Shown one piece after another: positions 24,198 through 31,925 of a DNA stretch of 64,000 bases (positions within the stretch are counted from its first letter, which is position 1; every line of letters begins with the position of its first letter). The translations under genes and the position numbers were made by a program. The DNA lies in contig NZ_LAXJ01000008.1 of assembly GCF_001441615.1 (NCBI RefSeq), forward strand, positions 186,001 through 250,000. Direction: 5' to 3'. Source of the stretch: Roseovarius atlanticus (lineage in GTDB: Bacteria > Pseudomonadota > Alphaproteobacteria > Rhodobacterales > Rhodobacteraceae). The notes under the pieces are model-generated. The model saw nothing but the letters and a program-made list of their open reading frames with translations, ran no database searches and was not told the DNA's origin.

Positions 24198-25082
24198 CTA
24201 GGACGGTGAGGATGGTGGGAGCAGCGCCCGCTGCAGCGTAATGGCGTTAGGCTGGAGCGGCGCGGCCAGGCGGTGGTTCAGCCAGTACCGGCGGGTGGTC
24301 GTCAGATCGTCGCCAACCGGGACAAGCCGGCCGGAGGTGACGAGAGTGTCGAGCATCGGCAGGCTGGCCAGCGCGATGCCGTCGCCGGCCAGCGCGCGCC
24401 CGATGCTGTGGCCATAGCTGCGGCAGGTCTCGACGGGGCGATCGGCGAGGGGAGAGTCCGCCCTGCGGTCGTGCCAGATGCGCCAGTTGATCCAGTCGGG
24501 TGCGAGGCGGGGATAGTCGAGCAAGGGCAGGTGAGGGTGATGGGCAAGCGTGGCGGCAACGGCGGGCGTGGCGGCGGGCACGATGGTTTCGTCGAAGAGC
24601 GGCGTGCCGGTCCAGCCTTGTGGCGGGGCCTCGCCGTAATGGATGGCGAGGTCGAGCGTGTCGGCGGTGAGGGCGTTGGGGTCGTCGGCGGTCAGTACGC
24701 TGACATTGCAGGCGTCCGGGCTGGTGGCGAAGGCCTGGAGGCGCGGGTAGAGCCAGAACATCGAGACCGCGCCGTTGGCCGCAATCTGGAGCGTGCGAGT
24801 TTCTGAGACACGCGCGGTGTCGAGCGAGGTGGTCAGGTAGTCTAGCGCGAGGCGGACGGGTTCGGCGAGCCTGCGGGCAGTTTCGGTAGGCACCGCGTGG
24901 CGCGCGCCGCGGTCGAAAAGCGGCGTGCCGAGCCAGTCTTCAAGTTGGCGGATGCGTTTGCTGACGGCGGCCTGGGTGACCATGAGGTCCGGTGCGGCGG
25001 CGGAAAAGCCGCCGCGTTTCATCACCGTGCTGAAGAAGACGAGAGTTTCCAGAGGGGGGAGGCTGCGACGGTCCTGAGTCAT
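24198..25082 (-). CDS. LysR-family transcriptional regulator (GcvA-like)
   Basis: A 294-residue regulator with an N-terminal helix-turn-helix (about 12-70, with AAVSKRIRQLEDWLGTPLF) and the periplasmic-binding-like effector domain. The N-terminal block FFSTVMKRGGFSAAAPDLMVTQ resembles the GcvA branch. It is divergent from the M24 metallohydrolase gene, with 95 bases between the start codons, so that gene is the natural target. The effector is unknown. Confidence 0.9.
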   Translation of the reverse strand: MTQDRRSLPPLETLVFFSTVMKRGGFSAAAPDLMVTQAAVSKRIRQLEDWLGTPLFDRGARHAVPTETARRLAEPVRLALDYLTTSLDTARVSETRTLQIAANGAVSMFWLYPRLQAFATSPDACNVSVLTADDPNALTADTLDLAIHYGEAPPQGWTGTPLFDETIVPAATPAVAATLAHHPHLPLLDYPRLAPDWINWRIWHDRRADSPLADRPVETCRSYGHSIGRALAGDGIALASLPMLDTLVTSGRLVPVGDDLTTTRRYWLNHRLAAPLQPNAITLQRALLPPSSPS

Positions 25083-25177
25083 TCCTTGAGGTTATCGAAG
25101 AGCGTGAGGATTTCCAGCGTTTTCGAGGTGCTTTGGGTCGAATATGGAATGCCTGACTTCAGGCCGAGGAGGATGAC

Positions 25178-26434
25178 ATGGCGGAACTGGATTGGCACGC
25201 GGAGCGGGCTGACCTTGCGGACCTAACGCTGCTGGACCGGGTACCGGAGGATGAGGGGATCGACCTTGTCGCGGTGCGCGGCTACCGGCTGGGCCGGGTG
25301 CGGGCAGAGATGCGCAAGCGCGATATCGCGGCGGTTCTTTTGTCCGATCCGGTGAATATCCGCTACGCCACGGGCGCGCGGAACATGCAGGTGTTCAGCC
25401 AGAGGAATGCGCCGTCGCGCTATCTTTTGCTGACGCAGGACCGCTCGATCCTGTTCGAGTTTACCGGCTGCGCGCATCTGGCGGACGGGCTGGAGACGGT
25501 CGACGAGGTGCGCGCGGCGCGCACGGCGAGTTTCGTGGCGGCGGGGCCGGATATCGCCGCGCGGGAGAAAGCCTGGGCTGGCGAGATGGCGGACCTGGTG
25601 ACCTCGCTGGTGGGCAAGGGGGCGACGCTGGGGATCGAGCGGCTGAATGCCGGGAGTGCCATTGCGCTGCGCGATGCGGGGATGAGGATCGTGGATGCGC
25701 AGGAACCCGTCGAGATGGCGCGGGCGATCAAGTCGGCGGAAGAGATGAAATGCGTCAACGCCTCGCTGCGGGCGACTGAGATCGGCGTGGCCAAGCTGCG
25801 CGCGGCGATAAGGCCGGGAATGACCGAGGCGGAGCTGTGGTCGGTGCTGCATCAGTCGGTGATCGCGCAGAACGGGGATTACGTGGAAACCCGGCTGCTG
25901 AATGCCGGGGAGCGGACCAATCCATGGTTCCAGGAGACGAGCGACAATGTCATCGGCGCGAACGAGTTGATCGCGCTGGATACGGACGTGGTGGGCTGCC
26001 ACGGGTATTACTCCGATTTTTCGCGCACGTTCCATTCGGGCCCGGGCAGGCCGAGCGCCACCCAGCGGGAGCTTTACAAGGTGGCCTATGAGCAGGTGCA
26101 TCACAACATGGGCATTCTGCGGCCCGGCATGACGTTTCGCGAATACGCCGATTCAGCCTGGGACATTCCGGAGCAATATTACACGAACCGCTATTACCTT
26201 TCGGCGCATGGCTGCGGGATGACGGGTGAGTATCCGTACCTGTATCACCACGGCGATTTCCCGGATGCGGGCTATGACGGGGTGATCGAACCGGGCATGA
26301 CGCTGTGTGTCGAAAGCTATATCGGCGCCGAGGGCGGCACCGAGGGCGTGAAGCTGGAGCAGCAGGTGCTGATCACCGAGACGGGCGTGGAGCTGTTGTC
26401 GCGCTTTCCGTTCGAGGATGATTTGTTGCGGTGA
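25178..26434 (+). CDS. M24-family metallohydrolase related to DMSP lyase DddP
   Basis: A 418-residue pita-bread-fold protein. Likely metal ligands are two Asp in IALDTDVVGC, a third Asp in YYSDFSRTF, His344, Glu in CVESYIG and Glu in VKLEQQV. Overall order and wording are close to DddP of roseobacters, including NPWFQE and the YDGV-EPGM-LCVE segment. In DddP the residue six after this His is the Asp thought to act as the base; here it is Gly350 (HGCGMTGEYP). DMSP cleavage is therefore doubtful and a peptidase-like or other role is possible. GAGGAGG precedes the ATG. Confidence 0.87.
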   Translation: MAELDWHAERADLADLTLLDRVPEDEGIDLVAVRGYRLGRVRAEMRKRDIAAVLLSDPVNIRYATGARNMQVFSQRNAPSRYLLLTQDRSILFEFTGCAHLADGLETVDEVRAARTASFVAAGPDIAAREKAWAGEMADLVTSLVGKGATLGIERLNAGSAIALRDAGMRIVDAQEPVEMARAIKSAEEMKCVNASLRATEIGVAKLRAAIRPGMTEAELWSVLHQSVIAQNGDYVETRLLNAGERTNPWFQETSDNVIGANELIALDTDVVGCHGYYSDFSRTFHSGPGRPSATQRELYKVAYEQVHHNMGILRPGMTFREYADSAWDIPEQYYTNRYYLSAHGCGMTGEYPYLYHHGDFPDAGYDGVIEPGMTLCVESYIGAEGGTEGVKLEQQVLITETGVELLSRFPFEDDLLR

Positions 26435-26443
26435 CGTGGGGAC

Positions 26444-26493
26444 AGATTATTCGTACGAATAATCTTGGGGGAGAAAATTCGTACGAATTTTCT
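26444..26493. repeat. Tandem TTCGTACGAA palindromes
   Basis: Two perfect 22-base palindromes with half-sites AGATTATTCGT (26444-26465) and AGAAAATTCGT (26472-26493) share a core TTCGTACGAA and are six bases apart. They fill the gap between the convergent M24 and DNA ligase genes. AT-rich arms in a GC-rich genome and tandem arrangement resemble the pair at 55087. Confidence 0.85.
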
Positions 26494-28089
26494 TTAGCCG
26501 TAGTGGGTTAGCATGTCGCGGAGGTCTTCGAGCGTGTTGGCCTCCTGCACGGGCTTGTCGTGACGCCAGCGTTTCATGCGGGGGAAGCGCAGCGAGACGC
26601 CGGATTTGTGGCGGGTGGATTCCATGATCCCCTCGAAGGCGATCTCGAACACGTGCTCTGCCTTCACCTGCCGCACGGGGCCGAAGCGTTGCAGGGTGTT
26701 CTTGCGTACCCAGGCGGTGATCTTGCGGAACTCGGTGTCGGTGAGGCCGGAATAGGCCTTGGTGAAGGGCACGAGGTCGTTGCCGTCACGCACCGCGAAG
26801 GTAAAATCGGTGAAGAGGTTGGCGCGCCGACCGCTGCCCTGCTGGGCATAGATCATCACGGCGTCGATGGTCAGGGGATCGAGCTTCCATTTCCACCAGT
26901 CGCCCTTTTTGCGGCCGGAATGGTAGGGGGAGTCCTTGCGTTTCAGCATCAGACCCTCCGCGCGCGCGTCCCTGGCCGTCGCGCGGGTTTCGCGGAGGTC
27001 GTCCCATGATTTGAAGGGGATGAGCGGGGATTGTCGGACGGGGGCCTCGGGCGGGAGGTCTTGCAGGAGGGTTTCGAGCCGGGCGCGGCGCTGGGCGAAG
27101 GGCGTGTCACGCAGGTCTTCGCCATCCTGTTCCAGAAGATCGTAGGCGTAGAGGATCACCGGCGCGTCCTTGAGCAGTTTCTTGGGCACGGTCTTGCGCC
27201 CGATGCGTTTTTGCAGGGCGTTGAAGGACATCGGGCCGGTGCCGTCCCACGCGAGGATTTCGCCGTCGAGCACGGTGCCGGGCGGCAGGTAGTCGCGGGC
27301 GCGGGCCAGTTCGGGGAAGCGGTCGGTCACCAGTTCTTCGCCGCGGGACCATGTGAAATGCTCGCCCCCGCGCAGGATCAACTGACCGCGGATGCCGTCC
27401 CATTTCCATTCGGCCAGCCAGTCGGCGGGGTCGCCTAGCGACTCGGGTTCTTCGTCGTCGAGGCCGTAGGCCAGGCAGAACGGATAGGGACGCGAGAGGT
27501 CGGCGGTGGCGTCATGCGCCTCGATCAGCGCGTGCCAGGAGGTGCTGTCGGGCGTCCAGTCGCCCATGAGGCGGTGCGCGAGTTCGGCCTCGTCGCGTTG
27601 GGTGGCTTGTGCCAGGGCGCGAGTCATCAGCTTGCGCGAGATGCCGATGCGGAAACCGCCCGTCAGCAGCTTGTTGAAGACAAGCCGTTCATGCGGCTGC
27701 ATCTGGTCCCAGGCATCCAGGATGGCTGCCTTGCGGGCCTCTTCGGTCTCGACATCTAAGGCGCGGAGGCGGGCGATCCAGGTGGCAAGGCTGTCGTCAT
27801 GGTCGCGGGCGGGGGGTGGCAACACGAGTGCGATGGTTTCCGACAGGTCGCCGACGATGGGATAGCTTTCCTCGAAGAGCCAAAGCGGGATACCGGCGCG
27901 TTCGGCGGCCCATTCGCGCAGCTTTGTCGTCGTGATGGCGCGGCGGGGGCGGCGGCCGGAAAACAGCGCGACGGTCCAGAGCTTGTCGGCGTCGGGCGCG
28001 GTGGCGAAATAGTCGGCCAGCGCGGCGACCTTGGTGTTGGTCTTGGTGGTCTGGTCGAGCGTGGTGAAGAGGGAGGTGAAGCGTTTCAT
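26494..28089 (-). CDS. ATP-dependent DNA ligase (bacterial repair type)
   Basis: A 531-residue ATP-dependent ligase. The adenylated Lys is K229 in EWKWDGIRG (motif I). Further motifs are ELVTDRFPEL, VLDGEILAWD, EGLMLKRKDSPY and WWKWK of the nucleotidyltransferase and OB domains. It has an N-terminal helical domain of about 200 residues as in the repair-associated bacterial ligases. It overlaps by four bases with the upstream exonuclease gene (ATGA). In other bacteria this pair travels with an Lhr-like helicase and a PdeM-type phosphoesterase; neither is in this window. Confidence 0.92.
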   Translation of the reverse strand: MKRFTSLFTTLDQTTKTNTKVAALADYFATAPDADKLWTVALFSGRRPRRAITTTKLREWAAERAGIPLWLFEESYPIVGDLSETIALVLPPPARDHDDSLATWIARLRALDVETEEARKAAILDAWDQMQPHERLVFNKLLTGGFRIGISRKLMTRALAQATQRDEAELAHRLMGDWTPDSTSWHALIEAHDATADLSRPYPFCLAYGLDDEEPESLGDPADWLAEWKWDGIRGQLILRGGEHFTWSRGEELVTDRFPELARARDYLPPGTVLDGEILAWDGTGPMSFNALQKRIGRKTVPKKLLKDAPVILYAYDLLEQDGEDLRDTPFAQRRARLETLLQDLPPEAPVRQSPLIPFKSWDDLRETRATARDARAEGLMLKRKDSPYHSGRKKGDWWKWKLDPLTIDAVMIYAQQGSGRRANLFTDFTFAVRDGNDLVPFTKAYSGLTDTEFRKITAWVRKNTLQRFGPVRQVKAEHVFEIAFEGIMESTRHKSGVSLRFPRMKRWRHDKPVQEANTLEDLRDMLTHYG

Positions 28090-29099
28090 GCCGCATCTTC
28101 CGCGTCGTCGCTGGCGTCGAGGGATTCGCCGGTGAACTCGGTCGGAACGACCCGGGCGTTCCAGCCCTGCTCATTGAGGTATCGCGCGAAGATATCGGTG
28201 TAACCATGTGTTGCATATATGTTTTCCGCTCCAGTCGCCTTGATGGCGGAGAGCAGGCCGGGCCAGTCGGCATGGTCCGACATGACGAAGCCGCGATCCA
28301 CGGCGCGGCGGCGGCGCACGCCGCGCAGGCGCATCCAGCCCGAGGCAAAGCCGGTGGAGGCCGGGCGAAAGCGGCGGGCCCAGGTGCTGCCCAGGGCAGA
28401 GGGCGGCGCGAGGACGAGCGCGCCGGGATGGTCCTTGGCCTTGAGGTCGGGCGTGACGTGTAGCGTATCGGGAAGTGCGAGGCCCTGATCCCGCAGGACG
28501 ACGTTGGTGTTTTCCACCGCGCCGTGCGTCAGGATGGGGCCGATCGAGGGGTCGAGCAGCGACAGAACGCGCTGGGCCTTGCCCAGCGAGTAGGCACCGA
28601 GCAGGGAAAACGTACCGGCGGCGGCGTTGGCGGCCCACCAGTCATTGATCTGACGCGCCGCATCCTCTTCGGGCGTCCAGGTGAAGACCGGCAGGCCGAA
28701 GGTGCATTCGGTGATGAAGCTGTGGCAGGGCACCGGCTCGAACGGCTCGGACAGGCGGTCGGCCTCGGTCTTGTAGTCGCCGGACACCACCCAGACCTCG
28801 CCATCCACTTCAACCCGGACCTGGGCGGAGCCGGGAACGTGACCTGCGGGGTGGAAGGACACGCGCGCGCCGCCGATCTGGCGCGTTTCGCCATAGTCGA
28901 CCGTGTCGAGGGTGATCTCGCCCAGCCGGTGGCGCATCACGGGCGCGGCGGCGGCGGTGCAAAGATAACGGGCATGGCCGGGGCGGGCGTGGTCGGCATG
29001 GCCATGGGTGATGAGCGCCCGGTCCACGGGCCGCCAAGGGTCGATGAAGAAATCGCCGGCGGGGCAGTAGATGCCCTGGGGTTTGAATTGCAGAACCAT
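28086..29099 (-). CDS. Ligase-associated DNA exonuclease (metallo-beta-lactamase fold)
   Basis: A 337-residue protein of the MBL/beta-CASP superfamily. The metal motif HxHxDH is in LITHGHADHARPGH at about residue 30-43, and later ligands are in PAGHVPGS and SDHADWPGL. It corresponds to the Snm1/Artemis-like exonuclease coupled to an ATP-dependent ligase in bacterial DNA repair. It probably trims ends before sealing. Its stop overlaps the ligase ATG, so both are made from one message. Confidence 0.9.
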   Translation of the reverse strand: MVLQFKPQGIYCPAGDFFIDPWRPVDRALITHGHADHARPGHARYLCTAAAAPVMRHRLGEITLDTVDYGETRQIGGARVSFHPAGHVPGSAQVRVEVDGEVWVVSGDYKTEADRLSEPFEPVPCHSFITECTFGLPVFTWTPEEDAARQINDWWAANAAAGTFSLLGAYSLGKAQRVLSLLDPSIGPILTHGAVENTNVVLRDQGLALPDTLHVTPDLKAKDHPGALVLAPPSALGSTWARRFRPASTGFASGWMRLRGVRRRRAVDRGFVMSDHADWPGLLSAIKATGAENIYATHGYTDIFARYLNEQGWNARVVPTEFTGESLDASDDAEDAA

Positions 29100-29201
29100 G
29101 CGAGGGAGGTAGCGTGCCCGCAGGCGGGGGCCAGAGGATGAAGGCTTGCCGTCAAGTGCAGTGCCGGTATGGTCACGCTAAAGCGACAGGGGAAGGATGC
29201 C

Positions 29202-30032
29202 ATGCGGTTTGTAAGATACGGAGCGCCGGGACGGGAGAAGCCGGGAATGCTGGACGCCGAAGGTCGGGTGCGCGACCTGAGCGGCGTGGTGGCCGATATT
29301 TCCGGGGCCGTGCTGGGGGCGTTGCCGAAGCTGGACCCGGAAAAGCTGCCGCTGGTGGAGGGCACGCCGCGGCTGGGGCCTCCGGTTGCCGGGATTGGCA
29401 AGCTGATCGGGATCGGGCTGAATTACAGCGACCATGCCGCGGAGATCGGGATCGAGCCGCCTGCGGAGCCGGTGGTATTCATGAAGGCGACGTCGAGCAT
29501 TGTGGGACCGGACGACGACGTGGTTCTGCCGCGCGGATCGACCCACGGCGACTGGGAGGTCGAGCTGGGCGTGGTGATCGGGCGCGAGGCGAAATATGTC
29601 AGCGAGGCCGAGGCGCTGGACTACGTGGCGGGCTATACCATCGTGAACGATGTCTCGGAGCGGCATTTCCAGATCGAGCGCAGCGGGCAATGGACCAAGG
29701 GCAAGAGCTGCGACACGTTCGGGCCGATCGGGCCGTGGCTGGTGACGCCGGACGCGGTGGGCAATGTGCAAAGCCTGGGTATGTCGGCGGATGTGAGCGG
29801 GGAGCGGATGCAGACCGGGAATACGTCGACGATGATTTTCACGGTGGCGCAGATCATCGCGCATCTGAGCGAGGTCATGCGGCTGGAGCCCGGGGACGTG
29901 ATTGCCACCGGCACCCCGCCGGGTGTGGGCATGGGGCGGGACCCCAAGCGCTATCTCAGGCCTGGCGACGTGATGGAGTTGCAGATCCAGGGGCTTGGGC
30001 GTCAGCGCCAGACGGTGCGTGCCGATCCCTGA
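29202..30032 (+). CDS. Fumarylacetoacetate hydrolase (FAH) family protein
   Basis: A 276-residue enzyme of the FAH family. The metal ligands are likely Glu in WEVELGVVIG and Asp in VNDVSERHFQ. GLNYSDHAAE carries the conserved His, and GDVIATGTPPGVGMG is the C-terminal family signature. Relatives include ureidoglycolate lyase and acylpyruvate or catechol-pathway hydrolases; the substrate cannot be read. GGAAGGA precedes the ATG. Its last 77 bases overlap the end of the convergent lysophospholipase-like gene. Confidence 0.88.
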   Translation: MRFVRYGAPGREKPGMLDAEGRVRDLSGVVADISGAVLGALPKLDPEKLPLVEGTPRLGPPVAGIGKLIGIGLNYSDHAAEIGIEPPAEPVVFMKATSSIVGPDDDVVLPRGSTHGDWEVELGVVIGREAKYVSEAEALDYVAGYTIVNDVSERHFQIERSGQWTKGKSCDTFGPIGPWLVTPDAVGNVQSLGMSADVSGERMQTGNTSTMIFTVAQIIAHLSEVMRLEPGDVIATGTPPGVGMGRDPKRYLRPGDVMELQIQGLGRQRQTVRADP

Positions 30033-30975
30033 CGCTGGCGTAAAAGTCGACCAGCTTGCCGATCAGGGCGTCGCGGATCCGGGGCGCTTCCTGGAGCACC
30101 TCGTGCCTGGCGCCTTCGGCGATTTCCAGCTCGCCGCCGGGCCAGCGTGACATCCGGTCATGCACGCGGGAGACATCGACGATGTCCTCCTCGGACCCCA
30201 GCAGGCACAGGCAGGGCAGGTCGGGCGACGGGCGGCGCCACATCTGGCGCGTGCCAAGAAGCGATTCGTAGAGCCAGCGCAGGGACGGACCGCCGATGGT
30301 CAGCTCCGGGTGCGCGGTGACCTGGGCGATCATGTGCTGATAGCTCTCGACGTCGGTGGTCAGGCGGTTCTTCTCGAACGGTTCGACGAGCACGTAGCTT
30401 TGGGGCGAGGTCCCGGGGGCGTAGACGTGGTCGAAACCCACGCTGCGGCTGCTCCATCCCAGTGACCATGCAACCGGGCGCAGCGCAGCCGAGATGCGAA
30501 TGCCCCACATCGGCGCGGAAAAGGACGCGCCCGCCACCGGCAGGCCGTCCATCACCGACTTGAGCGCGATGCCGCCGCCCATGGAGTGGCCCAGGACGAA
30601 CCACGGTTTGGGCAGGTCCAGTTCCCGCGCGGCGTCGACCATGGCTGTGACGTCGTGCTGGTAGTCGTCGAAATGCAGGACGTGGCCCGACATCTTGTCT
30701 TCGATCAGCCGGTCGGCAAGGCCCTGGCCGCGCCAGTCGACGACCAGCGTGGTCAGGCCGGCGGCGGCGAAGTGCCGGACAGTGCGGCCGTATTTCTCGA
30801 TGTATTCGGTACGACCGGGAAAGAGAAGGAGCGTGCCTGCGCTTTCACCCGCGTCCTCCTGCGGGCGCCAGAGCCCCAGGCGGATGCGCACCCCGTCGGC
30901 GGTGTCGCACCAGAAGGCGCGGCCACCGTCGGGGCCGTCGGCAATATCGGAAAAGAAGGGCGCGTCCGTCAGCAT
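29956..30975 (-). CDS. Alpha/beta hydrolase, lysophospholipase-like
   Basis: A 339-residue hydrolase of the PldB/monoacylglycerol-lipase group. Features are DWRGQGLAD, nucleophile elbow LGHSMGG (Ser near residue 151), late Asp in GSEEDIVD and His in GARHEVLQE. The last 25 residues (Pro-, Ala- and Arg-rich) are outside the fold and overlap the 3' end of the convergent FAH gene. It follows the SCP2 gene on the same strand after five bases, a link to lipid binding. Substrate unknown. Confidence 0.87.
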   Translation of the reverse strand: MLTDAPFFSDIADGPDGGRAFWCDTADGVRIRLGLWRPQEDAGESAGTLLLFPGRTEYIEKYGRTVRHFAAAGLTTLVVDWRGQGLADRLIEDKMSGHVLHFDDYQHDVTAMVDAARELDLPKPWFVLGHSMGGGIALKSVMDGLPVAGASFSAPMWGIRISAALRPVAWSLGWSSRSVGFDHVYAPGTSPQSYVLVEPFEKNRLTTDVESYQHMIAQVTAHPELTIGGPSLRWLYESLLGTRQMWRRPSPDLPCLCLLGSEEDIVDVSRVHDRMSRWPGGELEIAEGARHEVLQEAPRIRDALIGKLVDFYASVRDRHAPSGADAQAPGSATPSRRQA

Positions 30976-30980
30976 GGGTG

Positions 30981-31268
30981 TTACGACAGCACCGAGCCGA
31001 GTTTCATCGCGGTGCCCATGTCGCCGTCGACCGACAGCTTGCCGGACATGAAGGCGGCTGTGGGGTCGAGATCGCCTTCGAGGATGGACTGGAACGTGTC
31101 GGCGTCGGCGGTCATGGTGACGTCGGTTTCGTCATTGCCTTCGCGCACGCCGGATTCGTCGATCACGATGGAGCCTTCGTTCTCGATCACGAACTTTGCA
31201 CTGCCGTCGAAGCTGCCGTTCATTTTGGCGGACAGGGCCTCGACCGCGGATTTCGTTACGTCGCTCAT
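30981..31268 (-). CDS. SCP2 sterol-binding domain protein
   Basis: A 95-residue stand-alone SCP2 domain. The segments FVIENEGSIVIDESGV, DVTMTADADTFQSILEGDLDPTAAFMSGKLSVDGDMGTAMKL are diagnostic of the family, which binds lipids in a hydrophobic tunnel. GGAGGAA precedes the ATG at 31268; the open frame starts 16 codons earlier without a ribosome site. The lipase-like hydrolase follows directly and could use its ligand. Confidence 0.88.
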   Translation of the reverse strand: MSDVTKSAVEALSAKMNGSFDGSAKFVIENEGSIVIDESGVREGNDETDVTMTADADTFQSILEGDLDPTAAFMSGKLSVDGDMGTAMKLGSVLS

Positions 31269-31337
31269 GTCAGTTCCTCCAGATTTGATCGACCGGGGGC
31301 TTTGATTCCCGGTCATGCGCGCTAAACTGGGTACGTT

Positions 31338-31898
31338 ATGGGCGTTATGAACCGACTTTCCAAATATATCGTCGCGGCAGTTTTGCCGTTAGTCATGTTT
31401 TCCTTACCCGGCATGGCGCAGGATTCGGCGCTTGATCCGCTTTTCGAGCAGTTGAAAGAGGCCGAACCGCGCGAGGCGAACCGGATCTCCAAGGAAATCG
31501 AGTTGGCATGGACGCGGTCGGGCTCGGCCACGGCGGACCTGTTGCTGAAGCGTGGGCGCGACGCGCTGGAGGCGGGCGACACGAACGCCGCGATCGAGCA
31601 TTTCACCGCCCTGACCGATCATGCGCCGGATTTCGCCGAAGGGTTCCACATGCGGGCGATGGCCTATGCCGACGCCGAGTTGTTCGGCCCCGCGCTGGCG
31701 GACATCGAGCGGGCGCTGGCGCTGAACCCGAGGCATTACAACGCAATCGCGAGCCTGGGCGGTATCCTGTATCACGTCGAGAATTACGAGAAGGCCAAGC
31801 AGGCATTCGACCTTGTGCTGGCGCTGCATCCGCATCATGAAGACGTGGCGCAGGTGCTGCCGATGGTCGAACGCGAGATCGGCGGCCGGGACCTGTAA
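31338..31898 (+). CDS. Exported tetratricopeptide-repeat protein
   Basis: A 186-residue protein with an N-terminal signal sequence (hydrophobic segment about 12-27, ending near GMAQDS). About three TPR units follow between residues 70 and 170, including an Ala-rich HFTALTDHAPDFAEGFHMRAMAY and a LALNPRHYNAIASLGGILY segment. It would act in the periplasm as a binding scaffold. A second in-frame ATG at 31347 is equally possible. The helicase gene starts 28 bases after its stop. Confidence 0.85.
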   Translation: MGVMNRLSKYIVAAVLPLVMFSLPGMAQDSALDPLFEQLKEAEPREANRISKEIELAWTRSGSATADLLLKRGRDALEAGDTNAAIEHFTALTDHAPDFAEGFHMRAMAYADAELFGPALADIERALALNPRHYNAIASLGGILYHVENYEKAKQAFDLVLALHPHHEDVAQVLPMVEREIGGRDL

Positions 31899-31925
31899 GC
31901 ACAGCAACGACAAGGGGCAAGTCCC

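Noticed and set aside
25178-26434. Direct call of DMSP lyase dddP
   Set aside because: The residue at the catalytic Asp position appears to be Gly, so only family relationship is claimed.
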